From NCBI RefSeq assembly GCF_029894425.1, contig NZ_JARXYJ010000001.1:9692501-9756500 (forward strand): a stretch of DNA of 64,000 bases. The letters run 5' to 3'. Positions 28,562 through 37,013 of the stretch are shown piece by piece. The stretch is from Streptomyces sp. SAI-127. Lineage in GTDB: Bacteria > Actinomycetota > Actinomycetes > Streptomycetales > Streptomycetaceae. Both the position numbers and the translations under genes were made by a program. How positions within the stretch are numbered: position 1 is the first letter of the stretch; every line of letters begins with the position of its first letter. The notes under the pieces are model-generated. The model was not told the origin of the DNA. It was given only the letters and a program-made list of their open reading frames with translations, and did no database searches.

Positions 28562-29452
28562 TCATGTGAGCCTTTCCGACGCGGCCGCCGCCACCGCCTC
28601 CGCCACCGCGGCCAGCGCGGGCGAGTCCAACTTCCACTGCTGCCAGTACAACGGCACATCCACCGGCCGATCCGGCGCCAGCGAGATCAGCCGCCCCTCG
28701 CGCAGCAACGCCCCCGCCTGAATCTCCGGCACCATCCCCCACCCCAGTCCCAGCGCGACCGCCTCCACGAATCCCTCCGACGCCGGCACCGCATGCCGCA
28801 CCCGGCTCGCCCCACCGCGGCCCAGCTGCCTCAGGAACCCGTCCTGGATGTCGTCGCTCCGGTCGAACGTCACCACCGGCGCCTCCGCGAGCCCCTCCCG
28901 CGAGGACCCCGCGAGATACCGCGACACGAACCCGGGACTCGCCGCGGCGAGATACCGCATCCGCCCCAGCGCCCGCACGGAACACCCCGCCACGGCCTCG
29001 GGCGAGGACGTCACCGCCGCCATCACCAGCCCCTCCCGCAGCAGCTCCGCCGTACGCGTCTCGTCCTCGCGCCGGAGCTCGAAACACAGCCGCTCCCGTT
29101 CGGGAACCCGCGTGAGCGCTTCGAGGAACCAGGTCGCCAGGGAGTCCGCGTTCACCGCGACCGAGATACGGGTCACCTCCCCCTCACCCGGCATGCCCAG
29201 CTCGGCGAGAGCGTCCCGCTCCAGCCGGGCCAGCTGCCGGGCGAACCGCACCACCACCTCGCCCGACTCGGTCGGCCGCACCGGCTTGGTGCGCACCAGC
29301 AGCACCCGCCCCGTGCGCTGCTCCAGCGCCTTGACCCGCTGACTCACCGCCGAAGGGGTCACATGCAGAGCGGCGGCCGCGGCGTCGAACGTGCCCTCGT
29401 CGACCACCGCGAGCAGGGTCCGCACCTGATCCAGGGGAAGTTCGGTCATCAT
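28562..29452 (-). CDS. LysR-family regulator of the ArgP/LysG type
   Basis: 296 aa. N-terminal helix-turn-helix (LPLDQVRTLLAVVDEGTF, HVTPSAVSQRVKALEQRTGR) and a periplasmic-binding-type effector domain. The sequence is typical of ArgP/LysG, the activator that senses basic amino acids, and the gene is divergent from a LysE exporter, the standard pairing. Two adjacent ATGs at 29452 and 29449 are possible starts; no ribosome site separates them. It probably switches on the exporter when intracellular lysine or arginine is high. Confidence 0.93.
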   Translation of the reverse strand: MMTELPLDQVRTLLAVVDEGTFDAAAAALHVTPSAVSQRVKALEQRTGRVLLVRTKPVRPTESGEVVVRFARQLARLERDALAELGMPGEGEVTRISVAVNADSLATWFLEALTRVPERERLCFELRREDETRTAELLREGLVMAAVTSSPEAVAGCSVRALGRMRYLAAASPGFVSRYLAGSSREGLAEAPVVTFDRSDDIQDGFLRQLGRGGASRVRHAVPASEGFVEAVALGLGWGMVPEIQAGALLREGRLISLAPDRPVDVPLYWQQWKLDSPALAAVAEAVAAAASERLT

Positions 29453-29458
29453 CACGAC

Positions 29459-29486
29459 AGCTAATGATACGTAAGAATCTTTAGCT
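29459..29486. promoter_or_regulatory. Inverted repeat in the argP-lysE divergent promoter
   Basis: AGCTAA (29459-29464) and TTAGCT (29481-29486) are inverted across 16 bp in the 69-bp region between the two starts. The region is AT-rich against the genome. It is a plausible LysR-type operator; the length is near a LysR footprint. Confidence 0.5.
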
Positions 29487-29521
29487 GTACGTGCAGTGAT
29501 CGTCTCCGTACCGTCGAAGCC

Positions 29522-30139
29522 ATGCCCGCTTCCTTGTCCGCCGCTGCCGCAGGCTTCGGCACCGGCCTCTCGCTCATCGTCGCCATCGGCGCCCAGAACG
29601 CCTTCGTCCTGCGTCAGGGGATCCGCCGCGACGCCGTCCTCGCCGTCGTCGGCATCTGCGCCCTGTCCGACGCCCTCCTCATCGCTCTCGGCGTCGGCGG
29701 TGTCGGCGCCGTGGTGGTCGCCTGGCCGGGCGCCCTGACCCTGGTCGGCTGGATCGGCGGCGGATTCCTGCTCTGCTACGGCGCCCTCGCCGCCCGCCGG
29801 GTCTTCAGGCCGGGGGAGTCGGGCCTGCGGGCGGAGGGCGAGGGGACGGGCTCCCGGAAGCGCGCGGTGCTGACCTGTCTGGCGATGACCTGGCTCAACC
29901 CGCACGTCTACCTCGACACCGTGTTCCTGCTCGGATCCGTGGCCGCCGACCGCGGCCCGCTGCGCTGGACCTTCGGGCTCGGCGCCGTATTCGCCAGTCT
30001 GTGCTGGTTCGTGGCGCTCGGCTTCGGGGCCCGGCTGCTCAGCCGCTTCCTCGCCAAGCCGACCGCGTGGCGCGTGCTCGACGGACTGGTCGCCGCCACG
30101 ATGGTCGCCCTCGGCGCCGCGCTGGTGGCCGGAGCGTGA
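29522..30139 (+). CDS. lysE: LysE-type amino acid exporter
   Basis: 205 aa with five to six hydrophobic segments. The family signature GLSLIVAIGAQNAFVLRQGI at the first helix is well kept, and MTWLNPHVYLDTVFLLG is the conserved loop of LysE/ArgO exporters. It should expel lysine and/or arginine across the membrane. Regulation by the divergent ArgP/LysG gene is standard for this pair. Confidence 0.93.
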   Translation: MPASLSAAAAGFGTGLSLIVAIGAQNAFVLRQGIRRDAVLAVVGICALSDALLIALGVGGVGAVVVAWPGALTLVGWIGGGFLLCYGALAARRVFRPGESGLRAEGEGTGSRKRAVLTCLAMTWLNPHVYLDTVFLLGSVAADRGPLRWTFGLGAVFASLCWFVALGFGARLLSRFLAKPTAWRVLDGLVAATMVALGAALVAGA

Positions 30140-30249
30140 AGACGTCAATGGCCAGGTCCACAAGCTGAGATACCGCGTCCCGGATTCCTGGACGGTGCTG
30201 CGATAGTGAACCCTGGATCCGTTAGATGTAACGAGCAACCAGGAAGCGT

Positions 30250-31548
30250 GTGGACACCGGCGAGAGCAGCACCGAACCCAGGACACCGGCCGCGGACGAG
30301 GCGCCGCCGACCCGGCGCGGCTGGCGTCGCTGGGCGATGGACACCCGCCCGCTGCGCATACCGGCCTACCGCCGGCTGTGGAGCTCGACCATCGTCACGG
30401 CCGTCGGCAGCCAGCTCACCGCCGTCGCGGTGCCCAAGCAGATCTACGACATCACCGGCTCCTCGGCCTGGGTCGGCGCCGCGAGCATGGCGGGACTGCT
30501 GCCGCTGATCGTGTTCGCCCTGTGGGGCGGCGCGGTCGCCGACAGCATGGACCGCCGAAAGCTGCTGCTCATCACCAACACCGGTATCGCCGTCACGTCG
30601 GTCCTGTTCTGGCTCCAGGCCGTCAGCGGGCTCGACTCGGTGGCGGCCCTGATGATCCTGCTCGCGGTGCAGCAGGCGTTCTGGGGCCTGAACGCCCCCG
30701 CCCGCAACGCCTCCATCGCCCGCCTGGTCCCCGAGGCGCAGCTGCCCGCCGCCAACGCCCTGGGGTCCACCGTCATGCAGACCGGCCAGGTGGTCGGCCC
30801 GCTGCTCGCGGGTGTCCTGATCCCGGTGATCGGCCTGCCCGAGCTGTACCTCATCGACGCCCTGGCGCTGTGCGTCACGGTGTGGGCGGTGTACCGGCTG
30901 CCCTCCCTGCCGCCGCTCGCGGCCGCCGCGGCGCGTCGGGCCGGCGTCCGCGAGATCGCCGAGGGCTTCCGTTACATCTCCGCGCACAAGGTGCTGTTGC
31001 TGTCCTTCCTCGCCGACATCATCGCCATGGTCTTCGGCATGCCCCGGGCCCTGTTCCCGCAGCTCGCCTCCGAGACCTACGCCCCGTACGGCGAGGGGTT
31101 CGCGCTGGGCCTGCTGTTCGCGGCCATCCCGATCGGCGCGGTGGTCGGCGGACTGATATCCGGCGCCTTCTCGCGGGCCCGTCGGCACGGCTGGATGGTC
31201 ATCGGCGCGGTCGTCGCCTGGGGCGTGGCCATCACGGGCTTCGGGCTGAGCGGCAGTCTGTGGCTCGCCGTGGTGTTCCTGGCCGTGGCCGGGGTCGCCG
31301 ACATGGTCTCGATGGTCTTCCGCGGGGCGATCCTGCTCTCCGCCGCGACGGACGAGATGCGCGGCCGGATGCAGGGCGTCTTCACCGTCGTCGTCGCGGG
31401 CGGCCCACGGCTCGCCGACGTCCTGCACGGCACCGCCGGCACGGCCTTCGGAGCCCGGCCCGCGGTCGCCGGCGGCGGCATCCTGGTCGTCGTTGTCATG
31501 CTGACCCTGGCCTTCGCCGTGCCGGCGCTGCGCCGCTACCGCGTCTGA
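30250..31548 (+). CDS. MFS exporter of the EntS-like group
   Basis: 432 aa. A cytosolic 30-residue start is followed by 12 predicted membrane helices. The major-facilitator loop between helices 2 and 3 is GGAVADSMDRRKLLL. The overall pattern (RIPAYRRLWSSTIVTAVGSQ; NAPARNASIARLVPEAQLPA) is that of the enterobactin-exporter-like subfamily, which in actinomycetes exports siderophores or other small molecules. GTG at 30250 has AGGAAG close upstream. The substrate is unknown; no biosynthetic genes are adjacent. It ends 32 bp before the second inverted-repeat element. Confidence 0.88.
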   Translation: MDTGESSTEPRTPAADEAPPTRRGWRRWAMDTRPLRIPAYRRLWSSTIVTAVGSQLTAVAVPKQIYDITGSSAWVGAASMAGLLPLIVFALWGGAVADSMDRRKLLLITNTGIAVTSVLFWLQAVSGLDSVAALMILLAVQQAFWGLNAPARNASIARLVPEAQLPAANALGSTVMQTGQVVGPLLAGVLIPVIGLPELYLIDALALCVTVWAVYRLPSLPPLAAAAARRAGVREIAEGFRYISAHKVLLLSFLADIIAMVFGMPRALFPQLASETYAPYGEGFALGLLFAAIPIGAVVGGLISGAFSRARRHGWMVIGAVVAWGVAITGFGLSGSLWLAVVFLAVAGVADMVSMVFRGAILLSAATDEMRGRMQGVFTVVVAGGPRLADVLHGTAGTAFGARPAVAGGGILVVVVMLTLAFAVPALRRYRV

Positions 31549-31579
31549 GACCTGGCGAGCCCCTGCCGCCCGGGACCGG

Positions 31580-31686
31580 GTGCCTCGGCAGGCAACGTTC
31601 GCCCCGTTGCGACGCCCGGCACGCCGTGGCCACGCTCCCCCACGACGCCGCTCCTCACCGGGCGATCGTCGCCTGCCGAGGCACTA
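31580..31686. mobile_element. MITE-like inverted-repeat element, copy 2
   Basis: About 107 bp. The ends GTGCCTCGGCAGGCAACG (31580-31597) and CGTCGCCTGCCGAGGCAC (31667-31684) are inverted with one mismatch, and the right end continues to TA, giving the TAG stop of the minus-strand Crp-like gene. Its left half matches the right half of copy 1 (19908-20107), and its right half matches copy 1's left half, so the copies lie in opposite orientation and copy 2 has lost the middle. Confidence 0.7.
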
Positions 31687-32139
31687 GAGAACACCGCGGC
31701 GATGCGTGCCGTACTGCTCCATGAGCTTGCCCCGGGTCGTCTCCAGCCGGTGGGCGAGGATCTCGGCGACGCTGCGGACCAGGATCATGCCGAGCTGCTG
31801 GTCCTCCTCGCACAGCCGGAGCACCGCCGCCGCGTTGAACTCGTGGGCCCGCACGGGGCTGAACGCCTCCGCGCCGAAGTCCCACTGGTACGGCGGGAAC
31901 AGCCAGGACCAGCCGAGCAGGTCGCCCGAGCCGAGTCCGCCGACCGTGACCCGGTGATGGGCGGTCACCTGCTGGGTCAGCGAGACGGCTCCGGAGCGGA
32001 TGACCCAGAAGCGGTCGGCCGTACCACCCGCCTCGAAGATGTGGAAGTCCTCGGGGAAGGAGACCTCCTTGGCGAGCGTCATCAGGCTCTGACGCTGCGG
32101 CTGCGGCAGCGCGGTCAGCAGTTTTATCGCTTTGGTCAT
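31684..32139 (-). CDS. Crp/Fnr-type cyclic nucleotide-binding domain protein without HTH
   Basis: 151 aa, only the sensory beta barrel and part of the following helix. The sheet is clear (IFEAGGTADRFWVIRSGAVSL), but the phosphate-binding cassette is unusual: GDLLGWSWLFPPYQW instead of the usual G-E-x-A-L-x(3)-R, so cyclic AMP binding is doubtful. No DNA-binding domain follows RLETTRGKLMEQYG. It may be a sensor or structural partner. The ATG at 32139 has GAGGAG 9 bp upstream; an ATG at 32190 would add 17 residues. The stop is supplied by the inverted-repeat element. Confidence 0.8.
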   Translation of the reverse strand: MTKAIKLLTALPQPQRQSLMTLAKEVSFPEDFHIFEAGGTADRFWVIRSGAVSLTQQVTAHHRVTVGGLGSGDLLGWSWLFPPYQWDFGAEAFSPVRAHEFNAAAVLRLCEEDQQLGMILVRSVAEILAHRLETTRGKLMEQYGTHRRGVL

Positions 32140-32249
32140 GACGCGGGGCTCCTCGCCGGCGATGGATTCCGGTGTTGTGCCTACGCCCATTTCAGCGGCT
32201 GCCGCCTTCCGGGGCACCTCGGCGGATGTGAGGATCTGGCCACGGCATG

Positions 32250-32286
32250 AAAAAGCCCTGGCTGGACGGGGGAGGCCAGCCAGGGC
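32250..32286 (-). terminator. Intrinsic terminator of the PLP decarboxylase gene
   Basis: On the minus strand, an 11-bp perfect stem (GCCCTGGCTGG / CCAGCCAGGGC, 32255-32286 including a 10-nt loop) is followed by TTTTT at 32254-32250. It lies 112 bp after the decarboxylase stop. This is one of few U-tailed terminators in the window. Confidence 0.8.
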
Positions 32287-32397
32287 AGACAGAGGTGGTG
32301 TCGGAGGACGGTATGTCGACCCCGTCACCACGTATGAATGAACCGTAAACCATCCATGGTGATTTCGCGCAATCCAAACCGAGGTGCGTGACCGGTT

Positions 32398-33876
32398 TCA
32401 CTCGGCGGACGCGTTTACCACCCTGATCGTCTCCAACGCCGCGTCGGCGGGATCGGGCAGGTTCATGCCCGCGGCCAACCCGGTCCGCAGGTATTCCAGT
32501 ACGGGCTGGGTCAGCAGTTCACCGGGCAGCACGGCCGGGATCCCCGGCGGGTACGGCGTGATCATCTCGGCCGCGATCCGACCGGCGGCCTCGGCGACCG
32601 GCACCTTCTCGGCCGGACCGAAGAACGCGTCCCTGGGAAGCCTGACCTGCTCCATCCGCAGCTCGGACGGCGGCGGTACCTCCACCCGCGGGGCCGGACC
32701 CAACTCCGGCGCCGCCCGGGCGAGATCCCTGAGCGCCGCGAGCAGCTCGCCGGTCGTCTCCTCGTCGTCGCCGTGGGTGATCTGCATCCCGATCCGCCGA
32801 TGATCCGTGAGATGGGCGTCGATGTGCCGGTGCTCGCGCAGCCAGTCCGCGGCCTGGAACCCCGTGATCCCGAGCCCGTCGAGGTCGATGACACCGGGCA
32901 GCGGATCGAGGTCGTCGGCCAGGCCCGGCCCGCAGAAGTCGTCGCGGTCGTCGACGTGCATCCCGTCGATCTCCTCGATCGCGGAATGGACCCGCGCCGC
33001 GAGATCCAGCGCCCCGCCCATCAACTCCTTGCCCCGCAGCGCCATCTGCCGGCGCCAGCCGTCCAGACCGGCGTACAGCAGCACCGAGGGACTCGTGGTG
33101 CCCAGCAGGTCGGCGCGCATCTTCAGCAGATCCGGCGGGACGAGATCACCCCGCAGATGGAAGACCGACCCCTGCTCCAGACCACTGCCCATCTTGTGGA
33201 TGCTGGTCACACAGATGTCGGCGCCCGCGTCCATGGCCCAGGACGGCAGATCGGGATGGAAGGGCAGGTGCGCGCCCCACGCCTCGTCCACGATCAGCGG
33301 GACCGAACGGCGGTGGCAGACCTCGGCGATGTCCCCGAGAGCCGCGCAACTGCCGTAGGGCGTCGGGCTGGTGACCAAGGCGCCCTTCGCGTCGGGATGG
33401 GCCTCGAAGGCCCGCTCGTACTGGGCGGCGGACGGCGGGTGCGCCAGGTGGCGTTCGGCGTCCCACCGCGGCTCGATCCAGACCGGCTCGATCCCCGACA
33501 GGATCAGCCCGGACACCACCGACTTGTGGGCGTCCCGCCCGATCAGCAGCTTCTCGTGCGGACCCGCCACGGCCAGCATCGCCGCCTTCACCGAGAGGGA
33601 ACTCCCGCACGTGGTGAAGAACGTGTGATCGGCGTGCACGGCGTCGGCCATCAGCTCCTCGGCCCGCTCCAGCACCCGTCCCCGGGTCAGCCGGTCGTCC
33701 AGACCGCCCGACGCCAGCACGTCCCCGAGGAAGACCGCGTCGCCCAGCGTCTCCCGGACCGCCGGGTCGGCCCCACGGGCCTGTTTGTGTCCCGGCGGCG
33801 TGAAGGACAGCTGTCCCCGGCGGTGGTAGTCGGCCAGAGCGTCCAGAACGGGTGCTTGGGTGTGGTCGACAGTCAT
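32398..33876 (-). CDS. PLP-dependent Orn/Lys/Arg decarboxylase family protein
   Basis: 492 aa. The fold type I aminotransferase/decarboxylase domain has the PLP Lys in TSIHKMGSGLEQG and the Asp in LIVDEAWGAHLPF. The C-terminal domain (ELRMEQVRLPRDAFFG, ITPYPPGIPAVLPGEL) is the standard Orn/Lys/Arg decarboxylase C-terminal motif. It should remove carbon dioxide from lysine, arginine or ornithine to give a polyamine or its precursor. The ATG at 33876 is favoured over an upstream TTG. A LysE/ArgP pair lies 3 kb away on the other side, so both could serve basic amino acid homeostasis, a weak link. Confidence 0.9.
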   Translation of the reverse strand: MTVDHTQAPVLDALADYHRRGQLSFTPPGHKQARGADPAVRETLGDAVFLGDVLASGGLDDRLTRGRVLERAEELMADAVHADHTFFTTCGSSLSVKAAMLAVAGPHEKLLIGRDAHKSVVSGLILSGIEPVWIEPRWDAERHLAHPPSAAQYERAFEAHPDAKGALVTSPTPYGSCAALGDIAEVCHRRSVPLIVDEAWGAHLPFHPDLPSWAMDAGADICVTSIHKMGSGLEQGSVFHLRGDLVPPDLLKMRADLLGTTSPSVLLYAGLDGWRRQMALRGKELMGGALDLAARVHSAIEEIDGMHVDDRDDFCGPGLADDLDPLPGVIDLDGLGITGFQAADWLREHRHIDAHLTDHRRIGMQITHGDDEETTGELLAALRDLARAAPELGPAPRVEVPPPSELRMEQVRLPRDAFFGPAEKVPVAEAAGRIAAEMITPYPPGIPAVLPGELLTQPVLEYLRTGLAAGMNLPDPADAALETIRVVNASAE

Positions 33877-33934
33877 GGGGCCCGGGTGCCCGGCCCAGAC
33901 CTCCGTCAATCAGTCCGCACCGGACCCCCGACGG

Positions 33935-34144
33935 TCAGCGGCTGCCCGGCCTGAGCACCTCGTCCAGCACCCTGATCACGGCCTCGTAGGCCAGGGTGCG
34001 TACGGCGGCGTCCCCGGCGGCCTCCGGATCGGAGGGCCGCAAGTCCTCGCTCCGCGCCCGCCAGGACCGTTCCTCCTCCACCGCGCAGGCCCGGGCCCGC
34101 TGGATCCGGCGCAGCAGTTCGTCTGAGTCCACGACATCCGTCAT
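33935..34144 (-). CDS. Small hypothetical protein
   Basis: 69 aa, charged and mostly helical (LLRRIQRARACAVEEERSW; AVRTLAYEAVIRVLDEVL). I do not recognise a family. Codon use has the strong third-position GC of true genes, and the frame is bounded by short spacers on both sides. It is upstream of and in line with the decarboxylase gene (58 bp), so the two could share a transcript. Confidence 0.6.
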   Translation of the reverse strand: MTDVVDSDELLRRIQRARACAVEEERSWRARSEDLRPSDPEAAGDAAVRTLAYEAVIRVLDEVLRPGSR

Positions 34145-34353
34145 ACGGACCGCGTACCCCGGGATCGCGATCGAATGGCCGGCACTCCCGTCCGAAACGG
34201 GGAGGTTTGACCGGACGAGGAGAGGTCAGCCGATTACCAGAGGCTCACGGAGAAGCGCACCGCACAGGGTCACCGTGTCCGTGGGTCGAGCCGGGCCCGG
34301 CCTCCGCTGCAACGACCCAAGAGCCAGCCGATCCATCGATCAGGAGCCACTTC

Positions 34354-34791
34354 ATGTGCGAGGAGCACAGGGCCGAAGCCACCCCCGAACTCGCCGTCGC
34401 GCACGCACGGCCACGGCCGTGCCGGCCGGCCGAGGCACGCCGGGCGGTCGAGTGGGCCGTGTCCGAGCGCTGCCGCACCACGCACACCTCGTGTGATGCG
34501 CAGGCCCTCTCGGACGCGCTGCTCGTCGCCTCCGAACTCACCACCAACGCGATCCTGCACGGCGGCGGCATCACCGACTTCCACGTCGACGTCGGGGGCC
34601 GGGGCGTGTGCCTGTCGGTGAGCGACCGCAGCACCGCGCTGCCGGTCGCCAAGGAGCCCGTCGACCCGCAGGGCAGGTGGCGTCCCGGCGGCCACGGCTG
34701 GCCGATCGTCTGCCGGCTGGCCCGCGACGTCCGCGTGACCGACCTGCCCTCGGGCGGGAAGTGCATCACCGCCGTGGTGCCCCTGAGCTGA
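34354..34791 (+). CDS. ATP-binding anti-sigma-like protein (RsbW/HATPase_c type)
   Basis: 145 aa. The GHKL ATPase N box is LVASELTTNAILHGGG (Asn in the helix), and the G1-like element lies in VCLSVSDRSTALP; the G2 part GGHGWPIV is present. It is a stand-alone kinase domain of the RsbW/SpoIIAB group, which in Streptomyces is widely expanded and binds SigB-type sigma factors or anti-sigma antagonists. AGGAG is at 34342-34346. It is 204 bp upstream of a SigB-type sigma factor, a natural partner. Confidence 0.86.
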   Translation: MCEEHRAEATPELAVAHARPRPCRPAEARRAVEWAVSERCRTTHTSCDAQALSDALLVASELTTNAILHGGGITDFHVDVGGRGVCLSVSDRSTALPVAKEPVDPQGRWRPGGHGWPIVCRLARDVRVTDLPSGGKCITAVVPLS

Positions 34792-34995
34792 TCCGGCACC
34801 TCTGTGGAAGCCGCCGGAAACGGAGTTTCGACAGCGGTGTTTGAGCCCCATACAGCAGGGCAGACGCAGTTTCGTGCTTCGGACCGGAGGCGCGCCAGCG
34901 GGAGCTGCATGGCTGCTGCGGGCCCCTCTTCGGCGGTCCCGGCGGCGTCCCTCCCGCGGTCAGTCCCTGAACCCGTTCTTCAGGAGCGAATCCGC

Positions 34996-35856
34996 ATGCT
35001 CACCGACACGTCGACCAGCCGTACCACCACCACCCAGGTCCGCCCCACCGCCGGCAGGCGGCGGCACGACGACGCCCCCGACACCATGGCCCTCTTCGCC
35101 CGGCTGGCCGGGCTGGAGGAAGGCCCCGAGCGCGACGCCCTGCGCGACGAACTCGTCACCGCCTGGCTGCCCATGGCCCACCGCATCGCCGGCCGGTTCC
35201 GTGACCGCGGCGAATCGCTGGAGGACCTGCGCCAGGTCGCGGCACTCGGGCTCGTGAAGGCCATCGACCGGTTCGAACCGGAACGCGGAGCCTTCGAGAG
35301 CTACGCCGTGCCCACCATCACCGGCGAGGTCAAGCGCCACTTCCGGGACCGCATGTGGGCCCTCAGGGTGCCCCGCCGCGTACAGGAACTGCGCAACAAG
35401 GTGCGGGTGGCCCGGCGCGAGCTCACCCAGAACCCCGGTTCCCCCGAGCCGACGCCCGCCGATCTCGCCGCCCACACCGGCCTGACCGAGGACGAGGTCA
35501 CCACCGGCCTTGAGGCCCTCGAAAGCTTCAGCACCCTGTCCCTGGACGCCGAGCTCTCGGCCGGCGACGACGGCTACAGCCTCGCCGACACCCTGGGCGC
35601 CCCCGACACGTCGTACGACGTCGTGGTCGACCGCGAATCCGCCAAGGAGGGCCTGCGTCGGCTGCCCGAGCGCGAGCGCGCCATTCTCTACATGCGTTTC
35701 TTCGAGGACATGACACAGAGCCGCATCGCCGACCAGCTCGGCATCTCGCAGATGCACGTCTCCCGGCTCATCAGCCGCAGCTGCGCGCGCGTGCGCGACG
35801 AGGCGCTGGCGGACCGGGCCCGCAGGCAGGCCGCCGACGGGCCGGGCGAGGCGTGA
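34996..35856 (+). CDS. SigB/SigF/SigG-type RNA polymerase sigma factor
   Basis: 286 aa. Region 2 spans MAHRIAGRFRDRGESLEDLR to YAVPTITGEVKRHFRD, region 3 ELTQNPGSPEPTPADLAAHT, and region 4 with RIADQLGISQMHVSRL as the -35-binding helix. This is the general stress/development sigma group of actinomycetes. The ATG at 34996 with AGGAG at 34982-34986 is chosen; longer forms would have no family support. A paralogue lies at 58081. Expected targets have GNNT-N14-16-GGGTAC/T promoters, some of which I see in this window. Confidence 0.92.
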   Translation: MLTDTSTSRTTTTQVRPTAGRRRHDDAPDTMALFARLAGLEEGPERDALRDELVTAWLPMAHRIAGRFRDRGESLEDLRQVAALGLVKAIDRFEPERGAFESYAVPTITGEVKRHFRDRMWALRVPRRVQELRNKVRVARRELTQNPGSPEPTPADLAAHTGLTEDEVTTGLEALESFSTLSLDAELSAGDDGYSLADTLGAPDTSYDVVVDRESAKEGLRRLPERERAILYMRFFEDMTQSRIADQLGISQMHVSRLISRSCARVRDEALADRARRQAADGPGEA

Positions 35857-35876
35857 GCCCACGAGGAGTGAGCCCG

Positions 35877-36095
35877 ATGCTGATACCCGACCCCGCGTTC
35901 CTGCGCCGTCTCGTCGACGCGTACGAGGCACTGCGGGCCGAGGAGGCCGCGAAGGTGGCCGAGCCGAGCCCGCGGGCCCGGGATCTCGCCTACACACTCT
36001 GTGTTTCCACCGGCACGCGGGACGTGCGGCTGGCCCTGGAGACGGCTCACCGCCTCCTCGCGGCCATGCCCGAACGCACGCGACTGGCCGACTGA
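35877..36095 (+). CDS. DUF5133 family protein
   Basis: 72 aa. MLIPDPAFLRRLVDAYEAL and the conserved core LAYTLCVSTGTRDVRLALE are those of DUF5133, an actinobacterial family of unknown role. GAGGAG at 35863-35868 is 8 bp before this ATG; a GTG at 35853 overlapping the sigma factor stop would add eight residues. It is probably co-expressed with the sigma factor. A second, more distant member is at 53190. Confidence 0.8.
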   Translation: MLIPDPAFLRRLVDAYEALRAEEAAKVAEPSPRARDLAYTLCVSTGTRDVRLALETAHRLLAAMPERTRLAD

Positions 36096-36151
36096 CCGCA
36101 CTCCGTGTGACCGCCCGCCAGGACGGCACCCGGACTTCAAGGGGGGTCGAC

Positions 36152-36985
36152 ATGACCACGAGCTCCACGGCACAGACAGGCCGGATCGAGGCCAGGCGCG
36201 CGGCACGCGGTTCCGTCATGGAGGGCGCCGCCCGCGCGGGTTTCACCGCCCGCGGAGTGATCTATCTACTGGTCGGCGTGCTGGCCCTCCAGATCGCCTT
36301 CGGCGACGGCGGGCGCCAGGCCGACCGGGGCGGCGCCCTCGCCGCCCTCGCCGACAAACCGTTCGGTTCCGTCGTCCTGTGGGCGCTGGGCGTCGGGCTC
36401 GTCGGCATGGCCCTGTGGCGGCTGTCCGAGGTGGTGTTCGGCTCGGTCGGTCCCGACGGCCGTAAAGCCACCAAACGGCTGCTGTCGGGGGTTCGCTGCG
36501 TCTTCTACGCGTTCGTCGCCTATTCCGTGCTGTCCTTCGCCGCCGGCTCCGGCAGCGGAGGATCGAGCGACAAACAGTCCCAGGACATCACCGCCCGGGC
36601 CCTGGAGTGGCCCGCGGGCCAGTGGCTCGTCGGCGCCGCGGGCGCCGGCGTCGCGGTGGCCGGTGTGTGGATCGCCGCACAGGCACTGCGCAGGTCCTTC
36701 CACGACAAGCTCAAGCTCGCCCAGATGGGCCCGCGGGTCAGGAAACTGGTCGATGTGACGGGTGTCGGCGGCGGAGCGGCGCGTGGAGTGGTGTTCACCG
36801 CGGCGGGCGCGTTCGCCGTCCGCGCCGCGGTCGACTACGAGCCCAAGAAGGCGAAGGGCCTCGACGACACGCTCCGCTCGTTCGCCGAGACACCCCTCGG
36901 ACCGTGGCTGCTCGTCCTGGTCGCGGCAGGGCTGGTGCTCTTCGGGGTGTTCTCGTTCGCAATGGCTCGCTGGCGACGGGTCTGA
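36152..36985 (+). CDS. DUF1206 membrane protein
   Basis: 277 aa. Six predicted membrane segments in three pairs (FTARGVIYLLVGVLALQIAF; VVLWALGVGLVGMALWRLSE; further pairs to LLVLVAAGLVLFGVFSFAMA) fit the triplicated DUF1206 fold. Function unknown. The three pairs start with similar ARxGFTARGVIYL-like motifs (second: GAARGVVFTAAGAF). AAGGGGGG lies about 8 bp before the ATG. It belongs to a short run of same-direction genes beginning at the sigma factor. Confidence 0.85.
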   Translation: MTTSSTAQTGRIEARRAARGSVMEGAARAGFTARGVIYLLVGVLALQIAFGDGGRQADRGGALAALADKPFGSVVLWALGVGLVGMALWRLSEVVFGSVGPDGRKATKRLLSGVRCVFYAFVAYSVLSFAAGSGSGGSSDKQSQDITARALEWPAGQWLVGAAGAGVAVAGVWIAAQALRRSFHDKLKLAQMGPRVRKLVDVTGVGGGAARGVVFTAAGAFAVRAAVDYEPKKAKGLDDTLRSFAETPLGPWLLVLVAAGLVLFGVFSFAMARWRRV

Positions 36986-37013
36986 GCGGCGGGACACGGG
37001 GAACCCGAGGGGC

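Noticed and set aside
34850..34995. Possible extended N-terminus of the sigma factor at 34804
   Set aside because: Upstream residues have no family similarity, while AGGAG precedes the ATG at 34996.
35271..35290. GGTTCGAACCGG-like stretch resembling a tRNA T-loop
   Set aside because: It lies inside region 2 coding sequence of the sigma factor, and no acceptor, D or anticodon stems surround it.
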